A stretch of 64,000 nucleotides of DNA from Sphingobacterium bambusae (GTDB taxonomy: Bacteria; Bacteroidota; Bacteroidia; Sphingobacteriales; Sphingobacteriaceae): NCBI RefSeq assembly GCF_033955345.1, contig NZ_CP138332.1, positions 3,100,001 to 3,164,000 on the forward strand. Reading direction: 5' to 3'. The position numbers and the translations under genes were made by a program. Below, in pieces: positions 7,669-17,153 of the stretch (position 1 is its first letter; the number at the start of each line of letters is the position of its first letter). The notes beneath the pieces were generated by a model. It was not told the DNA's origin, did not search any database, and worked only from the letters and a program-made list of their open reading frames with translations.

Positions 7669-10032
7669 ATGAGTAGAGAAAAAATTGATTGGGAAGAGCT
7701 GACAGCTTTTGAAGATAAAAATGCAGACAATAAAGACTTGATTCGTTTTGTCGGTCGTGTTTTGCATAATTGGTATTGGTTTGTTTTATGCGGTATTGTT
7801 GGATTAGCATTAGCGTTTCTATATTTACGTTACACAGTGCCAACATATAATATTCACGCAAAATTATTGGTCTCAGACGATAAGAAGGGAGGTCTTTTAG
7901 GAGAAAATGCCCTCGCAGATTTGTCCGGCTTGATGGGTACTAAAAGTTCCGTTGATAATGAAGTTGAGGTTTTGAAAACTTCAGATTTAATGAGACAGAT
8001 GGTTTTGGCTGAAAACGCTTATATTGCCTATTTTAGAGCCGGCAGCGTACGCGATAATCCGACTTTTAGGAGTCCTTATCTGATTAGGCTTTTGAGTTCA
8101 CCAGATTCTATCATTTCGCCTATTGCATATAAAATAAAAAAAGTTGCAGATGATGAACTCGAATTCTTTAGTTCTGACACAACGTTCAAAGTAAAATTGG
8201 GTAAGGCGTTCGACGTCGCAGGTGTGGGACGCTTAACTGCTGAAGTTGTCGATGGAGTAGTTGTCGATGACACATATGGATTTTCTATCACACCCCTGCG
8301 GAAATTAGTAGATAGTTACTCAAATTCTTTAACCGTTGAGGTTACGAATAAAAATGTTTCTACAATTGATCTAACATTGGTCAACGAACTTCCTAAACGA
8401 GGCGAGCAGTTATTGGCTACCCTAATAGATAAATATGTAGAGCTAAATCTTCACGACAAAAATGTAATTGCAGACTCGACACTTTCTTTTATTAATGCTC
8501 GGTTGACAGAAATTACAGAAGAGCTAGCTGGCGTTGAGGACCGGATATCGGGATATAAAAGAAGTACTCAACTTTCAGATATATCCGAGCAGAGTAAGTT
8601 GTTACTTCAAAATTCGGCTGATTACACAAAATCGCTCGCAGAGATTGAAACGCAGATGTCAGTTTTGCAAGCGATCATGGATAACTTGAAAGATAAAAAT
8701 AATCCGCGAGTAGTTCCTTCGTCCATGGCTTCACAAGACCCTTCCTTTGCAGGCTTGATTTCAAATTATAATGAGCTGGTTTTGCAACGTGAGCGGCTCC
8801 TTTTAGCAAATACTAACGACAATCCACTGGTACAAAATGTGAACTCACAGATTGCGAATCTCCGAGAGGATATGGTTAGTAGCGTTGAAGCATCGAAGCG
8901 TAATTTAGAGTTTGCTAAATCAAAGCAAATACAGATGTCTGGACAAATTACTTCCCAAATTCAACGAGTACCCACAATTGAACGTGGATATATTGATTTG
9001 GCTAGGTTGCAGCAAATAAAGCAGGCACAATATATCTTCTTACAGGAGAAATGGGAGGAGACGGCCATTGGTAGAACAGCCAACGTCTCTAATTCCAAGG
9101 TGATCGATTCTCCAAAAGCAGAGGAGTTTCCATTTTCTCCCAAGAAGAAAGTCATATATGCATTAGGCTTGATTTTAGGTTTAATCGTGCCATTGGGAAC
9201 CTTTTATCTTAAAGATTTATTGAATGTAAGAATTAACTCCTTGGATGATGTTCAGGCTAAAACACCTCTGCCAGTTTTAGGTGCTATTGCGCATTCTGTT
9301 GACCAAGATCAAGTAGTGGTAACTAAGACGTCTCGTTCGCCGATAGCAGAGCAATTTCGAGCTTTAAGAACGAATTTGGAGTTTGCATTGAATGGTGGAA
9401 AGACAATTTTATTTACCTCTTCTATGTCTGGCGAGGGCAAATCGTACGTCGCACTAAATCTAGCGGTCTCTCTAGCATTATTGGATAAGAAAGTGATCTT
9501 AATGGAACTTGATCTGAGAAAGCCATCTATTACTTCAAAATTAGGTCTTCCTGCTGGCAAAGGGTTTTCTCACTACGTGGTTCGTCCTGATATGCGTATT
9601 GACGAGATAATCATGCCATCTGGTGCTCATGAGAACGTCGATTTGATTCAAGCAGGAGCCATTCCGCCAAACCCAGCAGAGTTACTTGTACAGCCAAGAA
9701 CACAGGAGCTTATGAAAAAGCTTTTGGAGACGTACGACTATATTATAATGGATGCTCCTCCGGTAGGAGTTGTTACTGATGCTCAATTATTGAATCGATA
9801 TTCAGATTTATGCCTGTATTTAGTGCGTCAAGGCTATACTTACAAGGAGCAGTTAGTTATTCCAAATGATTTACAACTGAAAGGTAGGATAAATCCCATT
9901 CAGCTTATAGTCAATGATGTGCAAGCTAAAGGTGGTTACTATAATAACTATGGTTACGGCTATGGATATGGCTACGGTTATGGTGATTATGGACAAGAGA
10001 CTAAGAAGAAGTGGTGGAAATTTTGGCGATAA
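7669..10032 (+). CDS. Wzc-like polysaccharide co-polymerase and tyrosine autokinase
   Basis: 787 residues. An N-terminal Wzz domain is flanked by two transmembrane helices (about residues 35-55 and 497-517) with a periplasmic coiled-coil part between them. The cytoplasmic BY-kinase domain has Walker A SSMSGEGKS near residue 585, Walker A' LMELDLRKP near 610 and Walker B IIMDAPPVG near 690. The C-terminus is a Tyr cluster of alternating Gly-Tyr (9945-9995), the expected autophosphorylation tail, followed by a basic KKKWWKFW end. The protein sets chain length and couples polymerisation to export through the Wza-like channel. The CpsB-like phosphatase upstream is its likely partner. Confidence 0.94.
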   Translation: MSREKIDWEELTAFEDKNADNKDLIRFVGRVLHNWYWFVLCGIVGLALAFLYLRYTVPTYNIHAKLLVSDDKKGGLLGENALADLSGLMGTKSSVDNEVEVLKTSDLMRQMVLAENAYIAYFRAGSVRDNPTFRSPYLIRLLSSPDSIISPIAYKIKKVADDELEFFSSDTTFKVKLGKAFDVAGVGRLTAEVVDGVVVDDTYGFSITPLRKLVDSYSNSLTVEVTNKNVSTIDLTLVNELPKRGEQLLATLIDKYVELNLHDKNVIADSTLSFINARLTEITEELAGVEDRISGYKRSTQLSDISEQSKLLLQNSADYTKSLAEIETQMSVLQAIMDNLKDKNNPRVVPSSMASQDPSFAGLISNYNELVLQRERLLLANTNDNPLVQNVNSQIANLREDMVSSVEASKRNLEFAKSKQIQMSGQITSQIQRVPTIERGYIDLARLQQIKQAQYIFLQEKWEETAIGRTANVSNSKVIDSPKAEEFPFSPKKKVIYALGLILGLIVPLGTFYLKDLLNVRINSLDDVQAKTPLPVLGAIAHSVDQDQVVVTKTSRSPIAEQFRALRTNLEFALNGGKTILFTSSMSGEGKSYVALNLAVSLALLDKKVILMELDLRKPSITSKLGLPAGKGFSHYVVRPDMRIDEIIMPSGAHENVDLIQAGAIPPNPAELLVQPRTQELMKKLLETYDYIIMDAPPVGVVTDAQLLNRYSDLCLYLVRQGYTYKEQLVIPNDLQLKGRINPIQLIVNDVQAKGGYYNNYGYGYGYGYGYGDYGQETKKKWWKFWR

Positions 10033-10043
10033 TAGAAAATTAA

Positions 10044-11585
10044 ATGAAAAGTCATACTAAGAGAATCATTTCTAACACGTTCTTTCTTTACGGAAAGCTA
10101 ATATTCTCCGCTGTCTTGACTCTGTATTCTACTAGAGTCTTACTTTCAGGCTTGGGAATAGAAGACTTCGGGATATACAATCTTATAGCCGGCGTTGTTA
10201 TCATGTTGACGTTTCTAAATGGAGCTATGATTATAACCACACAGCGTTACCTCTCGTTTTATTTGGGAGCTGGGGACACAACGGTATTAAACAAGATTTT
10301 TAATACAAGTGTTTTTATCCATTTTATTATAAGTGTATTTATCGTTGTAGTGCTGGAATTACTGAGTTTATTTTTGTTTGACGGATTTTTAAATATCCCA
10401 TCTAGTAAGAACGTTGATGCTTCATGGTGTTTCCATCTCATGGTAGCCAGTACATTTTTTACTATAAATGCCGTGCCTTACGATTCTTTGATTAATGCGA
10501 AAGAAGATATGCTGTTCGATTCAATAAATGGATTAGTCGAGACCTTTTTGAAATTTTTAGCCGCTTGTTCTATCTCTTATTTTTCGAATAATAGATTAAT
10601 TGTTTACAGTTTGTTGATCGTTGGAATTACTATACTCGTGCGAATTAGTAAATCGGTTTGGTGCAAGATTAAGTATAAGGAGTCGGGAGTCAGCGTTGTC
10701 TTTTTGAAAGAGAGATTTTTATTTAAAGAGATGCTATCCTACGCCAGTTGGAATCTTTTTGGGTCACTTTGTTATGTGGCATCAAGTCAGGGGATAGCTG
10801 TTGTGTTAAATAGATTCTTAGGAGTTGGAATAAACGGGACTTATGCTATTGCTCAACAAATGAACTCGCAGTTACAATCATTCTCAGTAATCATCGGGAA
10901 AGCGCTCAATCCGCAAATTGTTAAAAGTGAGGGTGCCAAAGATCGAAATAGGATGATAAAACTCGCACTACTATCATCAAAAAGTTCTGCAATTCTGTTG
11001 CTGTTTATTATTATTCCTTTGATTGCTGAAATAAATGGGATATTAAATATTTGGCTTAAAACAGTTCCACCTCAAACGGCTGCGTTTTGTACAATTATCC
11101 TGATAAATGCGTTAGTGAACCAGATGTCAACAGGATTGAAGGCATCTGTTCAAGCTACTGGACAAGTTAAACTCTATCAGTCCGTTGTTGGTACTACGAT
11201 AATGTTAATAGTACCGCTAGCGTATATACTCTTGAGTATGGGGTATTCAGCGTTTCATATCTTAATATGTATGACCATGATTGAGCTATTTTCCCTGGTT
11301 CTTCGCGTGATTATCTGCAACAAGAAAGTTGGAATTAGTTACGGCTTATTTTTGAATGAAGTTTTTTTTCGAGTTGTTCTGGTCGCTATACCACCAATAG
11401 TTAGCATTTACCTCTTCACTCAAAATATATTATTTACCGATTATCGGATTCTATATACAGCTTTTATAAATGGAATAGTACTTATAGTTTCGATCATGGT
11501 CTTTGGACTAAAAAAAGAGGAGCGTGACTTTATGATGTCGATGTTGAAAGGGAATAGATTAAAAAAAATTAAGGTAAGCATATGA
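10044..11585 (+). CDS. Wzx-type polysaccharide flippase
   Basis: 513 residues with about twelve to fourteen hydrophobic segments spread along the chain and no signal peptide, starting KRIISNTFFLYGKLIFSAVL, as in MOP-superfamily lipid-linked oligosaccharide flippases. It moves the undecaprenyl-linked repeat unit to the periplasm. It starts 11 bases after the Wzc-like gene and overlaps the next gene by 4 bases (ATGA). Base composition here is clearly more AT-rich than in genes upstream of 6.7 kb, the usual sign of a strain-variable polymer block. Confidence 0.9.
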   Translation: MKSHTKRIISNTFFLYGKLIFSAVLTLYSTRVLLSGLGIEDFGIYNLIAGVVIMLTFLNGAMIITTQRYLSFYLGAGDTTVLNKIFNTSVFIHFIISVFIVVVLELLSLFLFDGFLNIPSSKNVDASWCFHLMVASTFFTINAVPYDSLINAKEDMLFDSINGLVETFLKFLAACSISYFSNNRLIVYSLLIVGITILVRISKSVWCKIKYKESGVSVVFLKERFLFKEMLSYASWNLFGSLCYVASSQGIAVVLNRFLGVGINGTYAIAQQMNSQLQSFSVIIGKALNPQIVKSEGAKDRNRMIKLALLSSKSSAILLLFIIIPLIAEINGILNIWLKTVPPQTAAFCTIILINALVNQMSTGLKASVQATGQVKLYQSVVGTTIMLIVPLAYILLSMGYSAFHILICMTMIELFSLVLRVIICNKKVGISYGLFLNEVFFRVVLVAIPPIVSIYLFTQNILFTDYRILYTAFINGIVLIVSIMVFGLKKEERDFMMSMLKGNRLKKIKVSI

Positions 11586-12568
11586 ATCAAGTGAAAAATT
11601 TATTAGGGAAAGGTGTACTTGTATATCTAAGAGTTCTTAGAATTTACTTTTACGACCTTTCTAGATTTTATCGTCACTCTAATGTGAAGCAATTATTTGT
11701 TAGTGAAGATGCCTTTAAAGGGCGTATAACGATTCTATATCATGTCATTGAAAAGGGCTTAACGATGCCCGAGACTCGTCTGGGCTTTGGAATTCCTGTG
11801 GTGAATGACTTGATGGATTTGCTGATTGTTTATTCAAAGGAAGGAAAAGACGTAAATATACTAGAATTTAAGCATAGTGCCGCTGTACTGGAAGAGTATT
11901 TTTCTTTCCATCAAGAACGGGGTTTTGATTTGCCTAAGGATTTGATAGATAAGTATTTGGATTACCGTAAGGTTGTTAAAAGTGAAATTCCCGCGCGTCA
12001 ATTAAAATTTACTCGCGATCAATATTTTAAGTCGAAAAATGAGCCATTTGAGCAGTTTGCCTTATCCCGTTACTCTTGTCGCAATTATTCTCAGGAAGAA
12101 ATTCCGAACGATATATTGGAGAAATGCGTGAAGTTAGCGATGAAATCTCCTACATCTTGCAATAGACAGCTTAATCGAATTTATGTGGTTAAAAACAAAG
12201 AAACGAGAGATGAAGTTTTAAAGTTGCAATATGGTAATCGAGGATTTGGTCATCTTGCTAGCACGCTTTTTATTTTAACAGCCAATATTTCTTATTTCCA
12301 AGGTGTAAATGATCGGAACGAGTCTTATATTAATACAGGAATGTTTGCGATGTCACTCCTTAATGCCTTACACCATTATGAAATTGGGGCATGTCCTTTA
12401 AACTGGAGTGTCGATCATAAAAGGGATCAAGCATTAAGAGAGCTCCTTGGTATTCCCGATAATGAAAGAATTGGGTTAGTCATTTCTTGTGGATTTCTAC
12501 CGGACCATTTTGAAATAGCCTCATCGCCGCGTTTAGAAGTTAATAACATAGCAAAATTTTTTAATTAA
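11582..12568 (+). CDS. Nitroreductase-family protein in the EPS operon
   Basis: 328 residues in two parts. Residues 1 to about 150 are an extension with no recognised fold. From about 155 there is a nitroreductase-like domain: FALSRYSCRNYSQEEIP matches the FMN-phosphate-binding Arg/Ser region, followed by KSPTSCNRQ, then INTGMFAMSLLNALHHYEIGACPLNW and the LVISCGF end. The gene overlaps the flippase by 4 bases and touches the pyruvyl transferase (shared A of the stop/start), so it belongs to the operon. The substrate is unknown. Family members of this kind occur next to polysaccharide pyruvyl transferases in other capsule loci, as far as I recall. A redox modification of a sugar or an accessory to pyruvylation is speculation. 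Confidence 0.75.
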   Translation: MNQVKNLLGKGVLVYLRVLRIYFYDLSRFYRHSNVKQLFVSEDAFKGRITILYHVIEKGLTMPETRLGFGIPVVNDLMDLLIVYSKEGKDVNILEFKHSAAVLEEYFSFHQERGFDLPKDLIDKYLDYRKVVKSEIPARQLKFTRDQYFKSKNEPFEQFALSRYSCRNYSQEEIPNDILEKCVKLAMKSPTSCNRQLNRIYVVKNKETRDEVLKLQYGNRGFGHLASTLFILTANISYFQGVNDRNESYINTGMFAMSLLNALHHYEIGACPLNWSVDHKRDQALRELLGIPDNERIGLVISCGFLPDHFEIASSPRLEVNNIAKFFN

Positions 12569-13653
12569 TGAAGATAGGAATAGTTACTTTTCATAATGTG
12601 TACAATTATGGGGGTATGCTTCAGGCATATGCGCTTTGTCAGTTTTTAAATCGTGATGGCAATAACTGCGTTTGTATTGATTACAGACAACCTGCCTTGA
12701 CGGCGAAATATAGTCATCGTTTTTGGGATGTTAGAAAATCCATTATACAGAATGTCAAGCACTTAGTAGCTTATTATCTTTTAAAAAGAGATTTTCATAA
12801 AGAAAAAGTTTTTAACGGCTTTCTGAAGTCCCACATACCGCTAAGTTCTGAGGTGAATTCGTTGGGCGAATTTGCGAATATATCCAAGGATTTCGATATT
12901 CTTGTCAGTGGAAGTGATCAACTCTGGAATCCGATTTTTACGGGAGGAGCATTAGATCCAGTATATTTTTTAGAAACATCAGAAAAGGCGAGAAAATTTG
13001 CATACGCGTCTAGTGCGGGTGCTTATCAATATAAAGATGCTGAGCTCAATCAAATTAAATCTTATTTGTTAAATTACGAGCGAATTGCTGTAAGAGAGGA
13101 GTTTTTAAAGGATCAGCTTGATTCTGTACATAATGATGTGTCTGTAGTGATTGACCCGACTTTGTTACTTAACAGAGATCGTTGGAGTGAAATAAGGCAG
13201 CCGATAGACGGTCTACCCGCTAAATATGTTTTACTTTATACATTTGATAACAATTTAGATTCCATTAAAATCGCTAAGAAAGTTAGTTTATCTTTGGGGA
13301 TTCCTGTTGTCTCACTATTCCGTGTTAAGTCAGATGTAAAAGTCGACTATACCTTGGATAGCCTAAGCCCTCAGCAATTTATAGAGTTAGTAAATAACGC
13401 TGATTTTGTAGTGACAAATTCATTCCATGGAACTGCCTTCGCCGTGAATTTTAGTAAAGATTTTTTTAGCATTTATAAGAAATCCAATCCGCATAGAGTT
13501 ATCAATTTACTCAAGCGCTTGGGCCTGACTGACAGAGTTGTAAAAGGGGTAGATGAGCTTCCGAATTCCGAAAAATGGTCAATCGACTATGGGCTAGCAC
13601 AAAAAGCTTTAGAAGAGCAAAGGGAATTTGCTTCAGTTTTCTTAAAATTTTAG
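12568..13653 (+). CDS. Polysaccharide pyruvyl transferase family protein (first)
   Basis: 361 residues. The N-terminus MKIGIVTFHNVYNYGGMLQA is the typical start of this family, followed by DILVSGSDQLWNP near residue 110 and the C-terminal FVVTNSFHGTAFAVNF segment near 280. Members transfer pyruvate from phosphoenolpyruvate to sugar hydroxyls as a ketal, adding negative charge to the polymer; some family members have other roles. Cytoplasmic, no signal peptide. It is the first of two family members in the operon, the second being at 16018-17151. Confidence 0.88.
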   Translation: MKIGIVTFHNVYNYGGMLQAYALCQFLNRDGNNCVCIDYRQPALTAKYSHRFWDVRKSIIQNVKHLVAYYLLKRDFHKEKVFNGFLKSHIPLSSEVNSLGEFANISKDFDILVSGSDQLWNPIFTGGALDPVYFLETSEKARKFAYASSAGAYQYKDAELNQIKSYLLNYERIAVREEFLKDQLDSVHNDVSVVIDPTLLLNRDRWSEIRQPIDGLPAKYVLLYTFDNNLDSIKIAKKVSLSLGIPVVSLFRVKSDVKVDYTLDSLSPQQFIELVNNADFVVTNSFHGTAFAVNFSKDFFSIYKKSNPHRVINLLKRLGLTDRVVKGVDELPNSEKWSIDYGLAQKALEEQREFASVFLKF

Positions 13654-13660
13654 TAATACG

Positions 13661-14920
13661 ATGGACTTATTCAAGCTCGAAAATAGATTAAGTAAAAAGG
13701 GTGTCTTCATCCTCCTTTTTTGTATGCTTTTTTTTCGACTTTTTAGGCCTTTAGGATTTACGGACGATGTGTGGAAGGTGTTTTTTTACCCGACATTATT
13801 GTATTTAGCGATTGTTGTATCTGCGGGATTTTTTAAAGGAAATTATCGGGATTATTTTTCAAATCCATTGAGGTTCGTTTTGGTTTCGATAGTCCTTTCG
13901 TCCATTGTATGTATGATGACATGGGGACAGAATATTTTTGATACGTTGCTATCTTCGTTTTCGTTCTTCTCTTTTATAATCTATTTTTATTTAATAAAAG
14001 AAAATATCAAACTTAAAGAAGTGGAGAATGTGATGTGGTGGTTTCTATTGATATTCTTAATATGCTTTTACGTTGCACTAGCCGTAGCGCCTTTTCGGCT
14101 GTTTTTAGGTTATGGCGAAATAGGAAAGGAATTGGATGACGCACGGGGAATGTCTAGAATTCGACTTACTTTTATCGGCGGAGGCCCACTTTATTTAGCC
14201 TATTTTTTGAGTATATCGAAATTCAAAACTTCAAGTAGAAAATGGAAATGGTTTACTATAATCAGTGTGTTGTTTTTAACTATAGTTTTACAACTTGGTA
14301 GGCAGGCCATATTATTTAGTGCTGTTTTTGGGATACTACTTTACCTCCGTGGCACCTCCTTTGCTAAAAAGTTACTCGCTTTGGTTTTAGTGATTTCAAG
14401 CATATATCTGTTGCCAATATTGGCGGGTAGTGTGTTCGAGGGGTTAAAAGAGCGGACTGAGCAAGAACTAGATTCTCAAGAAGATGGCGAGGATAACGTT
14501 AGAATTGCGGCCTATAAATTTTATTTTTCTGATGTGTCTCGTAACATTTTAAACGATTTATTTGGTAACGGTTTTTTTTCATTGGGCAAATCCAAATATG
14601 CTGATTACGTTGATAAATATGGCAGAAGTCAAGGTTTAATTCCGGCAGACGTGGGTTATGCCTCGATTTATCTTTATTATGGAGTATTTGGTTTGGCGAT
14701 CTTCGGACTAATCTTGATAAGAGTCTTTCGACTAAAGGTTTATGATGATTACTACTACGCTAAATATTATATTTATTTTTTGTATTGTGGAAATATAGCT
14801 GGCAGTACTCTCTTAGGAACCATCCCAACATTCTGTATTGCATTATACATTCTTAGTAAGGGAAATCTTCTTTATAATTTCAAAAAAACAAATAAGTCGA
14901 TAAGATATGCAGAAAACTAA
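13661..14920 (+). CDS. Wzy-type polysaccharide polymerase
   Basis: 419 residues, hydrophobic almost throughout with about ten to twelve predicted membrane helices. A larger polar loop in the second half (about residues 260-330, ERTEQELDSQEDGEDNVR ... SKYADYVDKYGRSQGLIPADVG) matches the periplasmic loop of O-antigen polymerase/ligase-like proteins. As usual for Wzy, sequence motifs are few, so the call rests on topology and on its place between flippase and glycosyltransferases. It overlaps the next gene by 14 bases. Confidence 0.82.
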   Translation: MDLFKLENRLSKKGVFILLFCMLFFRLFRPLGFTDDVWKVFFYPTLLYLAIVVSAGFFKGNYRDYFSNPLRFVLVSIVLSSIVCMMTWGQNIFDTLLSSFSFFSFIIYFYLIKENIKLKEVENVMWWFLLIFLICFYVALAVAPFRLFLGYGEIGKELDDARGMSRIRLTFIGGGPLYLAYFLSISKFKTSSRKWKWFTIISVLFLTIVLQLGRQAILFSAVFGILLYLRGTSFAKKLLALVLVISSIYLLPILAGSVFEGLKERTEQELDSQEDGEDNVRIAAYKFYFSDVSRNILNDLFGNGFFSLGKSKYADYVDKYGRSQGLIPADVGYASIYLYYGVFGLAIFGLILIRVFRLKVYDDYYYAKYYIYFLYCGNIAGSTLLGTIPTFCIALYILSKGNLLYNFKKTNKSIRYAEN

Positions 14921-16025
14921 GATAATCCATGTCGTTCATGATTTTCTTTTCGGTGGTATAGAGAGCTATCTCTATTACCTTGTTCAAGCCCAGAAATACA
15001 ATGACCAACTTGAAATTGCGATCTTATGTTGTCAAGATGAGAATAGCGTTGCAAACCCAAGATTAAAAAGTGTCGGTGTAAAGATCTACTACTTGCCGAT
15101 AAAGCCATTTGATCTTAACGTCGAAAAATATAGAAAGGTTATGCAAATAGTCTCAAAGTATGATTTTGCACAGCTTCATATCTATAAGCCTTTGTTGTTG
15201 GAAGCTTTATATCGATCGAAGACCGCTGTTATTTTTACAGTGCATACAGCGGGTGCGGTTAGGAGGGAACAATCCTTTTACGGTAAAAGTAAGGTCGCTT
15301 TTCAAGTTAAGCAACTAAACCGCTGTTGTAAGGGCGTTGTGAATAATTCTAATTATTCACAACAATATTGGCTAGAAAAAGGGGTGAAGAAAGAAAATAA
15401 TGCCGTTATCTACAACGGCGTTGGTTTCAATGATAGTTTTGATAAAGATTTTGCAGGAAACATGTTTCCCGAGATCGTTGGAAATGGTTTTATTGTCGGA
15501 ACTACCTCTCGCTTTATAGGTTGGAAGCGAGTGGATTTTCTCATCCAAGGCTTCGCCAAGTTTCTTAGCAAATATACCGATGCAAAACTATTGCTAGTCG
15601 GTGATGGTTCAGAAATGGATAGCTTAAAATCTCTAGTGAGCAATTTAGGAATAGATGATTCCGTAATCTTTACCGGTTTTCAGAAACAAGTCACTTCTTT
15701 TCAATCGGTAATGGATGTCTGTGTTTTTCCGTCCGTTTCTGAACCATTTGGATTAGTAGCAATAGAGTGTATGCATTTAGGTAAACCAGTTGTTGTTATG
15801 GATGATGGCGGCGGATTACGAGAATTGGTCGAACAAGTTGAACCGGATCTGATCGTACGTGATGTGGATGCAATGGCAGACAAGCTTTATGAATTGGCGA
15901 AAAAGATGCGTGTCGGAAATGATGGGGGCATAGAATCACGGATATCATTTGCTGAGCAGTTTAATATTTTTGAAATCGAGCGTAAGTATTTAAGCTACTA
16001 CAAATCTTTAGAATTACATGATTAA
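14907..16025 (+). CDS. Glycosyltransferase family 4 protein
   Basis: 372 residues in a GT-B fold. The N-terminal half has the acceptor-side motif FLFGGIESYLYYLV. The C-terminal half has GTTSRFIGWKRVDFLIQGF, LLLVGDGSEMDSL and the donor-binding signature VFPSVSEPFGLVAIECMHLGKPVV with the conserved Glu pair. It adds one sugar from a nucleotide donor to the lipid-linked repeat unit on the cytoplasmic face. Sugar and linkage cannot be predicted. It overlaps the polymerase gene by 14 bases and the next gene by 8, indicating translational coupling. Confidence 0.92.
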   Translation: MQKTKIIHVVHDFLFGGIESYLYYLVQAQKYNDQLEIAILCCQDENSVANPRLKSVGVKIYYLPIKPFDLNVEKYRKVMQIVSKYDFAQLHIYKPLLLEALYRSKTAVIFTVHTAGAVRREQSFYGKSKVAFQVKQLNRCCKGVVNNSNYSQQYWLEKGVKKENNAVIYNGVGFNDSFDKDFAGNMFPEIVGNGFIVGTTSRFIGWKRVDFLIQGFAKFLSKYTDAKLLLVGDGSEMDSLKSLVSNLGIDDSVIFTGFQKQVTSFQSVMDVCVFPSVSEPFGLVAIECMHLGKPVVVMDDGGGLRELVEQVEPDLIVRDVDAMADKLYELAKKMRVGNDGGIESRISFAEQFNIFEIERKYLSYYKSLELHD

Positions 16026-17151
16026 CATTTTATATTACAAGGGGTATACACAATATCATAATATTGGCGATCAGTTGATAAACAAGAGCTTACTTGATCA
16101 CTTCCGTAGACACGCGGATGTCTTAATTAGCGATGACAAGATGCCCGAGTTCTATTTGGAATCTTTGGGTGCTAGTAAAGCGGAGTGTGTAACGCAATTG
16201 AATCAAGGCTTTCATAAAGCTTTGATTATTGACTCTATTAAATCATGTTTTGATAATAATCGTAAAGTCTATTTTTTAGCTTCCCCTCCAGGACATCAAT
16301 TTGAAAACTCGTTTGTAACGGGGTGTAAATATATAATCTCTGGCTTCTTTTACTTATTCCTTTACCTATTGGGAGTGCGTATAATAAAAATAGGTTTTTC
16401 AATTGGCCCACTCAGTAGAATGGGGAAGATTGGTGAGTGGTTTCGAGCGCTTTTTATAAAGAATTATTATGTTCGTGATTCTATATCATTGGATTTTGTG
16501 CATAGCATTGGTATAAAAAAGGCTAGTATATTTCCTGATCTATGTTGGAGCTATACGCCAAAACTTAATCAAAAAGTTGATAGTGAAAATGTTCTTATAG
16601 ACAAACGAAGAAAAATAATTTTATCATTTCGTAGCGCTGTTCATGGAGAGGTTAAGAGTGATAGCTATTCGCAATCTTTATTAAAATTGTTGGAAGTGCT
16701 TATAGAGAAGTTTGAAGAAGATTTCGTTTTTGAAATTGCTTATCAAGTGGCATCAGACTTTGAGTTCAGCGAGCAACTGTATAAGCATTTTGAAGGAAGA
16801 AATGTAGTACATTTTAACAAACAGCAGATTGACTTGTCGAACGCAAGCTATTACTATTCGGGCGACTATGTGCTTACAAACCGATTACATGTGGCACTAC
16901 TAGCTTATAAATTTAACTGTTTGCCTGCTATCGTAACTGATATGCAGCAACACGCCAAAATAAATGGAATTTTTTCGGATGCAGGGATTGGAGAATTACT
17001 AATAGATACTAATCAGCTTACCGAATTAGCTTTATCACAAATCGAGCAGGTTCTACATTCGAAAATCTCTATTATGGATAAATTTACCAATGTCGAACAA
17101 TCGTATCGTAAATCTTCCGACGAGGTTATGAAATATATTTTTTCTGTATAA
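16018..17151 (+). CDS. Polysaccharide pyruvyl transferase family protein (second)
   Basis: 377 residues starting NILYYKGYTQYHNIGDQLINKS, the NxGDxL-type start of the ExoV/CsaB-like branch, with a C-terminal YVLTNRLHVALLAYKF segment that matches the family's conserved TxRxHxxxxA-type site. It is clearly different from the first pyruvyl transferase in this operon (no close similarity by eye), so two pyruvylations or two different reactions are possible. Starts inside the end of the GT4 gene (8-base overlap). Confidence 0.8.
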   Translation: MINILYYKGYTQYHNIGDQLINKSLLDHFRRHADVLISDDKMPEFYLESLGASKAECVTQLNQGFHKALIIDSIKSCFDNNRKVYFLASPPGHQFENSFVTGCKYIISGFFYLFLYLLGVRIIKIGFSIGPLSRMGKIGEWFRALFIKNYYVRDSISLDFVHSIGIKKASIFPDLCWSYTPKLNQKVDSENVLIDKRRKIILSFRSAVHGEVKSDSYSQSLLKLLEVLIEKFEEDFVFEIAYQVASDFEFSEQLYKHFEGRNVVHFNKQQIDLSNASYYYSGDYVLTNRLHVALLAYKFNCLPAIVTDMQQHAKINGIFSDAGIGELLIDTNQLTELALSQIEQVLHSKISIMDKFTNVEQSYRKSSDEVMKYIFSV

Positions 17152-17153
17152 TT

